A stretch of DNA of 24,560 bases, from NCBI GenBank assembly GCA_002083405.1, contig LVWT01000061.1, positions 1-24,560 of the forward strand. The letters are read 5' to 3'. Position numbers and translations under genes: made by a program. The notes beneath the pieces are model-generated. The model saw only the letters and a program-made list of their open reading frames with translations, was not told the DNA's origin and ran no database searches. Numbering within the stretch: position 1 is the stretch's first letter; each line of letters starts with the position of its first letter. The stretch is from Nitrospira sp. SG-bin2. Lineage in GTDB: Bacteria > Nitrospirota > Nitrospiria > Nitrospirales > Nitrospiraceae. Shown one piece after another: positions 6,776 to 14,510 of the stretch.

Positions 6776-7219
6776 TCACCGCACTCCGAGAAGCTCGACA
6801 TCAAAGATGAGCGTGGCGTTTGGCGGAATCACTCCACCGGCCCCGCGCGAACCATAGCCCAGGTCTGATGGAATCGTCAGTTTGCGTTTGCCGCCGATTT
6901 TCATCCCTTGAACCCCCTCATCCCACCCCTTGATGACCCGTCCGGCCCCGAGAGGAAACGAAAAGGGCTGGCCACGATCCACGGAACTGTCGAATTTCTT
7001 TCCATTCTCCAGCCACCCCGTGTAGTGGACGCTCACGGTCTTACCGGCGACGGCGACATCGCCCGTCCCGACTGCCTGATCGACATATTTAAGCCCGGAC
7101 GCAGTGACCGTCTCCCCGGCGTTCGAGCCCTTCTCGTTCGCAGTCATGGTGCCTCCCCATCCGAATAGTGGTGTGAAAACCAACGTCATGATGATGCCCA
7201 GAGTGACTCGGCCTCTCAT
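6776..7219 (-). CDS. FKBP-type peptidyl-prolyl isomerase, exported
   Basis: Catalyses cis-trans isomerisation of Xaa-Pro bonds, acting outside the cytoplasm on secreted proteins. The 147-residue protein has an N-terminal signal peptide (residues 1 to about 23, MRGRVTLGIIMTLVFTPLFG) followed by a single FKBP domain from about residue 45 to the end. Family motifs are VSVHYTGWLENGKKFDSS, PFSFPLGAGRVIKGWDEG, VQGMKIGGKRKLTIPSDLGYG and GVIPPNATLIFDVELLGV. The hydrophobic pocket residues (Tyr, Phe, Trp, Tyr, Phe) are present. The start at 7219 is fixed by AGGAGG four bases upstream. It lies 48 bases downstream of the FIST gene on the same strand. Confidence 0.95.
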   Translation of the reverse strand: MRGRVTLGIIMTLVFTPLFGWGGTMTANEKGSNAGETVTASGLKYVDQAVGTGDVAVAGKTVSVHYTGWLENGKKFDSSVDRGQPFSFPLGAGRVIKGWDEGVQGMKIGGKRKLTIPSDLGYGSRGAGGVIPPNATLIFDVELLGVR

Positions 7220-7267
7220 ACGTCCTCCTTATGCCGCATCGAACGGCGTTGCACATGATGCCGCTTC

Positions 7268-8494
7268 TTATATCGTGACTTTCGCAGAATCCTGCTCGGC
7301 AAAAATCGCCATGCAGGCCGTATAGCCATGCAGGAAGTTTCTGCCACCAACTGGTCCGATTTCACCCTGCGCAAAAAATCCTGCCAGAGGGATCGAGCCC
7401 AACCGGTCTGCCATCGTCGCTGCGTCGTGATTGGGCTTTCCAAACAAGCCGCGTCCCCGTCCACAGCAACTGAACATAAGGGCTCCGAGCGGCTGACGGC
7501 GATGGACAGCCCGATCGGCGGCCAGCAACAAATTCAGGTCCTCGCTGGCCGATTTGGCGTCCCGCAGTTGGAATTGCACGGTTTGCCCTTCTTGCACGAC
7601 ATCGCCCACTGCCACCGATCCGGTTGTTTGATCGGCCCCGACGAGATTCCTGACAAGAAAATCGCCCCGCTCGAACCGGTCCCGATGTTCATCGATGACG
7701 ATGCCGAGATGTAAGGCCCGATGGGCGTGGCGCCGGTCTTCCTCCGGCAATGACTCAAAGACCGCCTGTAACCGCTCCAATGCCGGGACACCGCCGAGCT
7801 CATAGATAAGATTGTGCTCGGCCTTTGTGACGACGAACCGCTCACCGATGAGCCGGCAGCCTTGTGAGATGACCGGGCGGACATCCACTGCTCCTGACAG
7901 CCGGACTCCTACCAATCCACCCGTCAGCACTTCGTCCTGGAAGATCAACCGGTTCTCCCCCTCACCCTGCCCTCCTCCGGCTAATCCACCGATGGCCTTG
8001 GCCCCCGGATACCGTTCATCGATGAGTCCAAGCACTTCTCGCATAGGGGTGCTGAACGGATCGGCCAATAGGAGAAACGAGGACTGTATGGCGCTTGGTT
8101 CCGGCCAACCGGATAGCCGAAACTGGTCTTGCACGGGCGAGAACGACGATTGAATCGGCTCCAGCGCCACATCAGGCATTGATGCCGCCCAGAGCGTGAC
8201 CGCCGGGGCTGTTTCCAGTTCCTCTGCGCCGGCAATCACCCCCTCCCCGCTGCACCCGACCATCATGCGCGGGTGAAGGGACTGCCGGATCATGGCCGCT
8301 AAGAGATCGGATTTTGGGGCATGATGGGCTGAAAAAAACAGACAGACGAGATCGATCGAGGCGGTATCGAGCTTGGCTCGGATTTCATCGGCCAGGTCGC
8401 GCGCTGCCGCCTCCGTATCCGATCGTTTGGACAACGCCGCCGCAAAGCGCAACACGGTGGTCTGCGGAAGTGATGGGGGCAAGGGGCTAGGCAT
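7268..8494 (-). CDS. FIST-domain (FIST_N plus FIST_C) sensory protein
   Basis: The FIST domain is a predicted ligand-binding module of signal-transduction proteins, thought to sense small molecules such as amino acids. Here it is free-standing with no fused kinase, cyclase or receptor part. FIST_N spans roughly residues 30-235: SIDLVCLFFSAHHA, MMVGCSGEGVIAGAEE, LLADPFSTPM and the glycine-rich AKAIGGLAGGGQGEGENRL. FIST_C spans roughly 240-395 and includes RNLVGADQTTGSVAVGD, ALMFSCCGRGRGLFG and PLAGFFAQGEIGPVGGRNFLHGYTA. The 408-residue length is typical of soluble FIST proteins, and no signal peptide is seen. The ATG at 8494 has no clear ribosome-binding site. It lies 27 bases after a small gene, suggesting coupled expression. 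Confidence 0.93.
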   Translation of the reverse strand: MPSPLPPSLPQTTVLRFAAALSKRSDTEAAARDLADEIRAKLDTASIDLVCLFFSAHHAPKSDLLAAMIRQSLHPRMMVGCSGEGVIAGAEELETAPAVTLWAASMPDVALEPIQSSFSPVQDQFRLSGWPEPSAIQSSFLLLADPFSTPMREVLGLIDERYPGAKAIGGLAGGGQGEGENRLIFQDEVLTGGLVGVRLSGAVDVRPVISQGCRLIGERFVVTKAEHNLIYELGGVPALERLQAVFESLPEEDRRHAHRALHLGIVIDEHRDRFERGDFLVRNLVGADQTTGSVAVGDVVQEGQTVQFQLRDAKSASEDLNLLLAADRAVHRRQPLGALMFSCCGRGRGLFGKPNHDAATMADRLGSIPLAGFFAQGEIGPVGGRNFLHGYTACMAIFAEQDSAKVTI

Positions 8495-8521
8495 GCGCGC
8501 GGGTGGAGAATGACGGAAACG

Positions 8522-8749
8522 TCAGACGCCTGGATCCATGCGTTGAGGCCGGGTCTGTGCCAATTGTTTGTAATACCGCCACAGATAGGAATGATAGTCG
8601 TCGACCTGCGCAAGCAGGTAGTGGAGTTCCGTCGGATCCTCGGTTTCGAGGGCACGGACCATGCGGGTCTTCAAAAACTCGCCGAAGGCTTCGGTCTTTT
8701 CAACCGCCGTCAGCAGCCGCAAGCCTCCGCCGATTTGATACTCGTTCAT
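8522..8749 (-). CDS. Small hypothetical protein upstream of FIST gene, 75 aa
   Basis: I do not recognise the family. The protein starts MNEYQIGGGLRLLTAVEKTE and is almost wholly helical by pattern: FGEFLKTRMVRALE, then LHYLLAQVDDYHSYLWRYYKQLAQ. The aromatic/acidic segment DDYHSYLWRYYK stands out. I chose the ATG at 8749 because GGAG lies 8 bases upstream; a longer reading to 8851 adds an unlikely N-terminal piece. It ends 27 bases before the FIST start on the same strand, so the two are probably one operon and may function together. Confidence 0.7.
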   Translation of the reverse strand: MNEYQIGGGLRLLTAVEKTEAFGEFLKTRMVRALETEDPTELHYLLAQVDDYHSYLWRYYKQLAQTRPQRMDPGV

Positions 8750-8855
8750 CTGGTCGTTCTCCAATCTGAGGCGACTGGAGAATACCGAGCGGGAGGGAGA
8801 AATTGCAAGCCTTCTCCACGGAGCGACATCTGACCCGGCATTGAGAATCAAAGGA

Positions 8856-10085
8856 TCAGTTCCGGAATGGGTCGACCATCAACACTTTGACACGATCGAA
8901 ATCGATGGCCTCGACGCGGTAGCCGTCGCGGCCTGTGACCGTTGTCGCCATGGTGAGGGCGTTGAGGATCGCCTCTTCAGTGGCTTCCACCGTGGCGGTA
9001 ATCAGCGGGTTCAGATGGGTGTCGGCGAGATGGGTCAACGTATAGGCCGGGTCTTTGGGATAGTGCGGAATGACATTCGCGGTTGAGAAGGCAAGCATGA
9101 AGTCCCCGCTGCCATGGCGCGCGGTGGACCCGGTGCGGGCGAGGCCGAGCGCGGCGCGCTTGGCTAATCTGGTGAGCTGCCGGCTATCGAGCGGGGCATC
9201 GGTGGCGATGATCACAATGATGGACCCTTCGCTCTGCCCCGGCCCGAGGGCTTCGGACATCTGCTGAGGCGGGTCATAGAGTTTTCCCACCGGCACACCG
9301 GCAATGACCAGTTCAGGCCTCCGGCCATGATTCGCATTGACGAGCGCTCCGATGGTGTAGCCACCTTCTTTCCCGGACAGTTTTCTCGACGAAGTGCCGA
9401 TGCCACCCTTAAATCCGTAGGAGATCATGCCGGTGCCTGCCCCGACCGTGCCTTCTTTCACCGGACCGCCGATCGCACTGTCGAGTGCCGCCATCACATC
9501 CTGCTCGGACACATGGCGGCCTTGGATGTCATTCAACCGCCCGTCATCGCATTCAGCAACAACCGGCGTCAGGGTGTCGTCGGAGATGCCGATCCCGGGA
9601 TATCGCTTGATCATCCAGCTCATGACGCCGTTGGCGACACGGGGGACATTGAGCGTATTCGTGAGCGCGATGGGATATTCGAGGAAGCCTGATTCGGCCA
9701 CCCATGAGAGGCCTGTCATTTCGCCGGTCCCATTCAGCACGAACGATCCGGCGGCTACCTTCTTGTGCCAGACGTCGTCGCGCGGAATCACGACGGTGAC
9801 GCCTGTGCGCACAGGCCCCTGGCCTGGCTTGAGCGGCCCCTCCCCCTGGATGAGAGTCGTGTGACCGACCTTCACGCCGGCTACGTCAGTAATGGCGTTG
9901 AGGGGGCCGGGCTGATACGAGCCGATGGCGATGCCCAAATCTCGAATCCGCTGGCGGCCATGATTCGATTCGGCAGCAGCGACGGAAACACAGCCGGAGA
10001 TCAGAGGAGCAAGGCACGACAGCATGAGCAGCCGAACGGCCCCCTTCGCCGTGAGCGGCGCCGGAAGCCCTAGGCTATACCTCAT
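8856..10085 (-). CDS. P1/DmpA (S58) family aminopeptidase, predicted lipoprotein
   Basis: N-terminal nucleophile hydrolase related to DmpA L-aminopeptidase/D-esterase and beta-peptidyl aminopeptidases. The 409-residue precursor starts with a lipoprotein signal whose lipobox LISGC puts the lipidated Cys at residue 32. The hydrolase domain begins IRDLGIAIGSYQPGPLNAITDVAGVKVG. The autocleavage site should be Gly287-Ser288 in SEGSIIVIIATDAPL, with Ser288 becoming the nucleophile, as in DmpA. GTVGAGTGMISYGFKGGIGTSSR near 213-235 is the family's glycine-rich signature. The ATG at 10085 lies inside the end of the upstream nuclease gene (11-base overlap), implying translational coupling. The open frame continues upstream to 10334, but that part is antisense-like and unlike the family. 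Confidence 0.92.
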   Translation of the reverse strand: MRYSLGLPAPLTAKGAVRLLMLSCLAPLISGCVSVAAAESNHGRQRIRDLGIAIGSYQPGPLNAITDVAGVKVGHTTLIQGEGPLKPGQGPVRTGVTVVIPRDDVWHKKVAAGSFVLNGTGEMTGLSWVAESGFLEYPIALTNTLNVPRVANGVMSWMIKRYPGIGISDDTLTPVVAECDDGRLNDIQGRHVSEQDVMAALDSAIGGPVKEGTVGAGTGMISYGFKGGIGTSSRKLSGKEGGYTIGALVNANHGRRPELVIAGVPVGKLYDPPQQMSEALGPGQSEGSIIVIIATDAPLDSRQLTRLAKRAALGLARTGSTARHGSGDFMLAFSTANVIPHYPKDPAYTLTHLADTHLNPLITATVEATEEAILNALTMATTVTGRDGYRVEAIDFDRVKVLMVDPFRN

Positions 10086-11472
10086 GCGTACTGCCGTGAT
10101 GCGGGATTCGCACATCGATCTTTGGATGTTCCGCTTGGATGGCGGCGCCCAGCGACAGGGCCTGCCTCTCTTCGCCGTGCACGATGAAGACTTTGCCCGG
10201 CAGCGGGGTAATCGCCCTGACATAGGCAAGCAGGTCGTTTCGGTCGGCATGGGCCGAGAGACCATTGAACCGCACAACTTGAGCGCGGCGCGGCGTCGGC
10301 ACGCCGAAGATCGGTACCACGTCCCAGCCCTCAACCAACTTCCGCCCTAATGTATGTTCGGCCTGGAACCCAACAAAGACAATGATGTTGGCCTCGTCTT
10401 GAATCGCATGCTTGAGATGGTGAATGACACGTCCTCCCTCGCACATCCCCGACGAGGAAATGATGACACAGGGTCCCCGCATGGCATTGAGCCGCTTGCT
10501 GTCCTCCGCCGACGACACAAAGTGGATGTAGCGCGAGGCAAAGACATCGCCATCCGAAGAAAAGGTCTTCAACGTCTCCTCGTCATAACATTCCGGGTGG
10601 CGCCGGAACACACCCGTGGCTTTGTCGGCCAGCGGGGAATCGATATAGATGGGAATGGGATCGACCCGGCCCTCGCCCACCAGTTCCTTGATCCGCATGA
10701 CCAGTTCCTGCGTGCGCCCCACCGCAAAGGCCGGCACGATGATCTTGCTCTTGTGTTGCCGCGCATGGGCGATCAGGTCCTGGGCTTTCTTCTTCATTTC
10801 CTCGCCGGCCTGTTCGTGCAGCCGGTCGCCGTACGTAGACTCCAGAATCAGGATGTCGCAGGCGGGCGGCGGCTCGGGATCGCGCAGGATCGGCATGTGG
10901 GACCGTCCCAGATCTCCACTGAATAGGACCGTGGTGCTCGTGCCCCGCGCCGTGTATTTGACGCGCACAGCGGCCGATCCCAGGATATGGCCGGCATCGT
11001 GAAACGAGGCGGTGACCCGTGGTGCGATCTTCAGCTGGTCACCGTATCGCGCGCCTTCAAACTTCCTGACAATCTTTCTGACATCATCGCCGTCGTATAA
11101 CGGTTGGATGCAGGTTTTCCCTCGTCGCTTCTCATGTTTATTGACATACCGGCAGTCGTTTTGCTGCACGCGCGCGGAATCCTCGAGCATGATGCCGGCG
11201 AGATCAGCCGATGCCCGGGTGAGGTACACTTTCCCGGAGAAGCCCTGCCGGGGCAGCACCGGCAACGCACCTGAATGGTCAATATGGGCGTGCGAGAGCA
11301 GGACAGCCCCGAGTGATTTCGGGTCGAAGCCCAGTTCCCGGTTTTTCCGCACCGCCTCCTCTCGGCGCCCCTGGAACATTCCACAATCGAGCAGCATGCG
11401 GAATCCCGGCACCTCGACCATATGACGGCTTCCGGTGACCGAACGAGCGGCGCCATGAAATGAGAGTTTCAT
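10075..11472 (-). CDS. Beta-CASP metallo-beta-lactamase-fold RNase (CPSF73-like)
   Basis: Predicted zinc-dependent RNA-processing nuclease. The 465-residue protein has the MBL domain split by a beta-CASP domain. Metal-binding motif 2 is HAHIDH at residues 61-66. Other metal-site motifs are FHDAGHILGSA, FSGDLG, and the C-terminal GLSAHADRNDLL and VFIVHGE. The beta-CASP part includes ESTYGDRLH, VPAFAVGRTQEL and ISSSGMCEGGRVIHHL. This is the YSH1/CPSF73-like bacterial branch. No KH domain or signal peptide is seen. Its ATG overlaps the upstream LOG-family stop by 4 bases (ATGA), and it overlaps the peptidase gene downstream by 11, forming a tight three-gene operon. Confidence 0.95.
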   Translation of the reverse strand: MKLSFHGAARSVTGSRHMVEVPGFRMLLDCGMFQGRREEAVRKNRELGFDPKSLGAVLLSHAHIDHSGALPVLPRQGFSGKVYLTRASADLAGIMLEDSARVQQNDCRYVNKHEKRRGKTCIQPLYDGDDVRKIVRKFEGARYGDQLKIAPRVTASFHDAGHILGSAAVRVKYTARGTSTTVLFSGDLGRSHMPILRDPEPPPACDILILESTYGDRLHEQAGEEMKKKAQDLIAHARQHKSKIIVPAFAVGRTQELVMRIKELVGEGRVDPIPIYIDSPLADKATGVFRRHPECYDEETLKTFSSDGDVFASRYIHFVSSAEDSKRLNAMRGPCVIISSSGMCEGGRVIHHLKHAIQDEANIIVFVGFQAEHTLGRKLVEGWDVVPIFGVPTPRRAQVVRFNGLSAHADRNDLLAYVRAITPLPGKVFIVHGEERQALSLGAAIQAEHPKIDVRIPHHGSTHEV

Positions 11473-12323
11473 GTGTTGGGTGCTCCATTGTGGCGCGCGA
11501 TCAGGTCCCAGGCTTGCTGGGCCGTCTCAGCGTAGTGAAAGAGTTGCAGGTCCTGCTGTATGATCAAGCCGCAGTCGACGAGCAGTTGCCAGTTGATGAG
11601 GCGTTCCCAAAAGTCCCGCCCCACCAGAACGACCACGACGCTTTCAGTCTTCCCGGTCTGGAGCAACGTCAACGTTTCGAACAATTCATCCAGGGTGCCA
11701 AAGCCTCCGGGAAACGCGACGAGCGCCTTGGCCCGAATGAGGAAGTGCATTTTCCTGATCGCAAAATAGCGAAACTCAAAATTCAGCGATGGTGAGATGT
11801 AGGGATTCGGACGTTGCTCGTGAGGCAGCGTGATGTTGAGGCCGATCGATTTTGCGTTGACATCCGCCGCCCCACGGTTGGCGGCTTCCATAATGCCAGG
11901 CCCGCCGCCGGTGACGACGACGTAGTCGCAACGCCCATCGATCTGGCATGTGGATGACACGATTCGACCGAATTCTCTGGCGACGTCATAATACTTGGCG
12001 AGCTCGAGCTTGCGTTTGGCGATGGCAACTGTTTGCCGGCATGTCGGGTCATTTGGCATGCGGGCTGCCTCCGCTTCGGCTTGGTGAAGCGCCTGTTCCG
12101 CCGCGGCGGGCTCATGCAGTCTGGCACTGCCGAACACTACGATGGTCGATTGTATGTTTTCCTCGCGCTGAATCAGCTCGGGTTTCAGCAGTTCGAGCCC
12201 GATTCGAATCGGGCGAAGTTCGTCCCGTTCTAGAAACTCCTGGTCCTTATGGGCCAGGATAGAGGAAGAGGGGGCAGTGTCGGGACGGAGCGGTGACGTA
12301 TGATCAGATGAGTCCAGTCCCAT
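11469..12323 (-). CDS. LOG-family protein (possible nucleoside 5'-monophosphate phosphoribohydrolase)
   Basis: The LOG family (TIGR00730 type, formerly misnamed lysine decarboxylase) includes cytokinin-activating enzymes that release the base from nucleoside monophosphates. The 284-residue protein has an N-terminal extension of about 55 residues before the Rossmann-like core. Core motifs are VVVTGGGPGIMEAANRG (about 135-151), Arg190-Lys191 and the signature PGGFGTLDE at 205-213. It is longer than minimal LOG proteins, mainly through the N-terminal region and a helical insertion before the Rossmann glycine loop. The bacterial role is uncertain; a purine or nucleotide salvage activity is plausible. 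The ATG at 12323 has no ribosome-binding site but a TATAAT only 9-14 bases upstream, which would give a leaderless mRNA. Confidence 0.92.
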   Translation of the reverse strand: MGLDSSDHTSPLRPDTAPSSSILAHKDQEFLERDELRPIRIGLELLKPELIQREENIQSTIVVFGSARLHEPAAAEQALHQAEAEAARMPNDPTCRQTVAIAKRKLELAKYYDVAREFGRIVSSTCQIDGRCDYVVVTGGGPGIMEAANRGAADVNAKSIGLNITLPHEQRPNPYISPSLNFEFRYFAIRKMHFLIRAKALVAFPGGFGTLDELFETLTLLQTGKTESVVVVLVGRDFWERLINWQLLVDCGLIIQQDLQLFHYAETAQQAWDLIARHNGAPNT

Positions 12324-12331
12324 GGGCCGGC

Positions 12332-12337
12332 ATTATA
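12332..12337 (-). promoter_or_regulatory. Candidate -10 box (TATAAT) immediately before the LOG operon
   Basis: A perfect TATAAT on the minus strand ends 8 bases before the ATG at 12323. A transcript starting about 7 bases downstream would begin at or within two bases of the ATG. No convincing -35 is seen, but the spacing region is pyrimidine-rich. Chance occurrence cannot be excluded. Confidence 0.4.
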
Positions 12338-12389
12338 GCGGGATTGTACGACGAGGGGAAGGCGAGTGATTCGTGCGGAACCCTGGCGG

Positions 12390-12806
12390 TCAGAACGGCC
12401 AGAACTCGAACAAGGCATGTTCGTCCGTCAAACCAAACGCGTAGGAACGTACGATGAGTCGGTCATCGCAGATGATGAGCAGACGCTGAATATTAATTCC
12501 TGTCCCCGAGAGGGTCATTGTGGGCGCCACGGGGGATACGATTCGAAACAAGTACCCTAAATTGAGAGACGAAGAACGTGTCGTGCTCCATTTGAATTCC
12601 GCAAGGAACTGATCGGACACAGCCGTGATCTCTTCCGGAGCACCGATACGATCAACGACGTGATGCAAGGTGGTTTCGCCGGCCCGGATAAAGGACAGGT
12701 CTTCCGGCATGATCGGTGTGTTGAAGTCGACTCTTCGAACCGCGCAGCCCCACAAACCCATACAGAGCATAACGACCAGGAGAAGGCGGGCGTACCGTGC
12801 AGGCAT
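12390..12806 (-). CDS. Small lipoprotein with BamE/SmpA-like fold pattern, second of a pair
   Basis: A 138-residue protein with a lipoprotein signal: MPARYARLLLVVMLCMGLWGC gives lipobox LWGC with Cys21. After the Cys, PEDLSFIRAGETTLHHVVDRIGAPEEI matches the BamE/SmpA motif of a short helix, Gly, Thr-Thr/Ser, helix, then GxP. The C-terminal half forms probable beta strands (FKWSTTRSSSLNLGYLFRI, LLIICDDRLIVRSYAFG). BamE-fold lipoproteins usually sit at the outer membrane. Its start is 7 bases after the stop of the preceding lipoprotein gene, with GGGGG about 13 bases upstream. The family call is by pattern only. Confidence 0.75.
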   Translation of the reverse strand: MPARYARLLLVVMLCMGLWGCAVRRVDFNTPIMPEDLSFIRAGETTLHHVVDRIGAPEEITAVSDQFLAEFKWSTTRSSSLNLGYLFRIVSPVAPTMTLSGTGINIQRLLIICDDRLIVRSYAFGLTDEHALFEFWPF

Positions 12807-12813
12807 GATTGCG

Positions 12814-13200
12814 CTATTTCCCCCAGGGTCGCAGCGTAAAATCGACCTCGGGTGTTCGTTTTCCGTAGATCACATCCTGTACGATGCCCTGCCGGTCAAA
12901 GAACACATAGAGGTTATCACTTCTCAAATTTACGCTCAGGATGTTGAACACAAGCAGGATAAGCCCGGGGGATTTCCCATCGTAGTAGTAGTATTGGAAA
13001 ATTTCTTTGTCGTTGCCGACAATAATTCGATCGGGGGCTCCAAAAAGGGTCACCACTAATTCTTTTTTGCTGATTCCTTTTTCGATTTGGCTGAGGTGTT
13101 CCTCCTGTATGGGGTTTCCAACCCGTCCTCGGCTGAGGACACAGCCGTTGATGAGAAGGCATACTCCGAGAAGAAGGAGCACGGATGTTCTGAAGCGCAT
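12814..13200 (-). CDS. Small lipoprotein with BamE/SmpA-like fold pattern, first of a pair
   Basis: A 128-residue protein. The signal MRFRTSVLLLLGVCLLINGC has lipobox LINGC with Cys20. The core VGNPIQEEHLSQIEKGISKKELVVTLFGAPDRI is the BamE/SmpA/OmlA signature (helix, Gly, Lys-Lys/Thr, helix, GxPxxI), followed by strands (FQYYYYDGK, LYVFFDRQGIVQDVIYG). The start is fixed by AGGAGG four bases upstream of the ATG at 13200. The stop codon of the upstream acetyltransferase gene is embedded in this ribosome-binding site, so the genes are one operon. It shares layout with the next gene (12390-12806), suggesting ancient paralogy. Confidence 0.8.
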   Translation of the reverse strand: MRFRTSVLLLLGVCLLINGCVLSRGRVGNPIQEEHLSQIEKGISKKELVVTLFGAPDRIIVGNDKEIFQYYYYDGKSPGLILLVFNILSVNLRSDNLYVFFDRQGIVQDVIYGKRTPEVDFTLRPWGK

Positions 13201-13208
13201 GAGTCCTC

Positions 13209-13727
13209 CTAGCGATCTGCTTTATGAGCCCGGCCAATTTTCTTTGATAACACAAAATCCTGCTCGTAGACCACATACCCTGCAGGAATCAATCCGACAC
13301 GTTGATAGACGGTCTGGGCCTCGTGATTATTCTGTTCCGCATACAGCCTGATGCCGCAGACTTGAGGATCAGTGGTTGCCTTTGCGACGATCGCTGCATG
13401 CATAGCCCGGTAGACTCCTTGCCGTCGACAGGTTGGGTCTACATAGACACTCTGTACCCACCAGAAGACTCCGTTGCGCCAATCGCTCCATTCAAACGTC
13501 ACCATGAGCTGACCTGCAAGTCGAGGGCGGTCTCGGTCACGAACCTCGGCGACGAGGAAAAATCCCCGCTCTGGCGCATCTAATACCGCAAGAGTCCCAT
13601 TGCGAAGCCTGTCCCGATCGAGGCACCGCCCTTCTGTTTCCCGGGCCATGGCCGCGCTGAATCCGATCAAGGTCTCTACATCTGCATAAGCTGCCTGTCT
13701 GACAACGATGTGTGCTGGAAGGGTCAT
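13209..13727 (-). CDS. GNAT-family N-acetyltransferase
   Basis: Acetyl-CoA-dependent acetyltransferase of unknown substrate. The 172-residue protein shows the GNAT order: IVVRQAAYADVETLIGF (N-terminal strand and helix), GFFLVAEV, LAGQLMVTFEWSDWRNGVFWWVQSVYVDPTCRRQGVYRAM containing motif A (RRQGVY for the pyrophosphate of CoA), then CGIRLYAEQNNHEAQTVYQRVGL (motif B). The Trp-rich strand (EWSDWRNGVFWWVQSVYV) is typical of one bacterial subgroup. I prefer the ATG at 13727, 4 bases after the DUF502 stop; a GTG at 13754 would overlap that gene by 23 bases. Its end is woven into the next gene's ribosome-binding site. Confidence 0.88.
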   Translation of the reverse strand: MTLPAHIVVRQAAYADVETLIGFSAAMARETEGRCLDRDRLRNGTLAVLDAPERGFFLVAEVRDRDRPRLAGQLMVTFEWSDWRNGVFWWVQSVYVDPTCRRQGVYRAMHAAIVAKATTDPQVCGIRLYAEQNNHEAQTVYQRVGLIPAGYVVYEQDFVLSKKIGRAHKADR

Positions 13728-13731
13728 GGTA

Positions 13732-14337
13732 TTACGGGTTTGATTTGGGTGCACTGAGCCAACCTGTCCGTGGTTTGTAGAACCCGGCGGAGAATTCCAT
13801 CTTCATCGCGTCTTCCGGAAGCAGGTTGAGAGGCTGAAGCGCTCGTTCTGGAACGAACGCCAGGAATCCCGTGAAGGGATGGATGGCCGTGGGCACAAAG
13901 ACCATAAAAAGGTTATCAGGCGGTGCGACCTGAATCGCGGCCGGGGCAGATCCCATCACGAATCCCATCGCCCAAAGTCCGTCCCGGGGAAAGGGGAAGG
14001 CAACCACCGTGCTGGTGCCAAAGCGGGAGCGGAAATTCAAGATGTCGGTCATCCCTTTTAAGGTGAGATAGACGCTTTGTACGAGAGGTATCTGCTCAAG
14101 CCGCCGTTCCAGCCGCCTCATCAAATGCTCACCGATGATATGGTCGGCAATAAAGCCGACGATGACGAGGAGCAGCACCAACAGGAGGAGTCCAAGTCCC
14201 GGCAGAGGGTCGGTCATATAGCTCCCGACCACCTGATCCAATGCGCTGAAGAGTGTTGAGAGAATCAAGAACGTGGCCCATGTGGGGACTAAGACGGCGA
14301 GACCTGCAAAGAAACATCTCGAGAGCGCTTTGATCAT
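13732..14337 (-). CDS. DUF502 family membrane protein
   Basis: A 201-residue inner-membrane protein of unknown function. There are two clear transmembrane segments near the N terminus: residues about 7-30 (CFFAGLAVLVPTWATFLIL) and about 46-68 (PGLGLLLLVLLLVIVGFIA). A soluble domain with DUF502 hallmarks follows: IPLVQSVYLTLKGMTDIL, VVAFPFPRDGLWAMGFVMG and FVPTAIHPFTGFLAFVPE. DUF502 proteins in other bacteria are thought to act in the envelope. It is the first gene of a probable operon with the acetyltransferase and the two lipoproteins. No clear ribosome-binding site precedes the ATG at 14337. Confidence 0.92.
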   Translation of the reverse strand: MIKALSRCFFAGLAVLVPTWATFLILSTLFSALDQVVGSYMTDPLPGLGLLLLVLLLVIVGFIADHIIGEHLMRRLERRLEQIPLVQSVYLTLKGMTDILNFRSRFGTSTVVAFPFPRDGLWAMGFVMGSAPAAIQVAPPDNLFMVFVPTAIHPFTGFLAFVPERALQPLNLLPEDAMKMEFSAGFYKPRTGWLSAPKSNP

Positions 14338-14510
14338 ATCAGAAGCTGGCGATGGGTTGGATTCCCCTCCCAGTGTATCAGAACATCTGTGGGTTGGGGA
14401 GAGAGAACTGCGGTCGGCTTGCGCTCGATTCTTCTTTCCTTTATCCTACGCACCGTCACATTGAGAAAGTTGCGCACCGTTCACCCACGTGATGATGGAG
14501 GGCCGCCCTT

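Noticed and set aside
10086..10334. N-terminal extension of the DmpA-like frame
   Set aside because: This part is Arg/Ser/Cys-rich, lies opposite the register of the nuclease gene, and precedes a clear lipoprotein signal starting at 10085.
10354..10926. Plus-strand 190-codon frame opposite the beta-CASP nuclease gene
   Set aside because: Shadow of the nuclease coding sequence; no motif or start signal.
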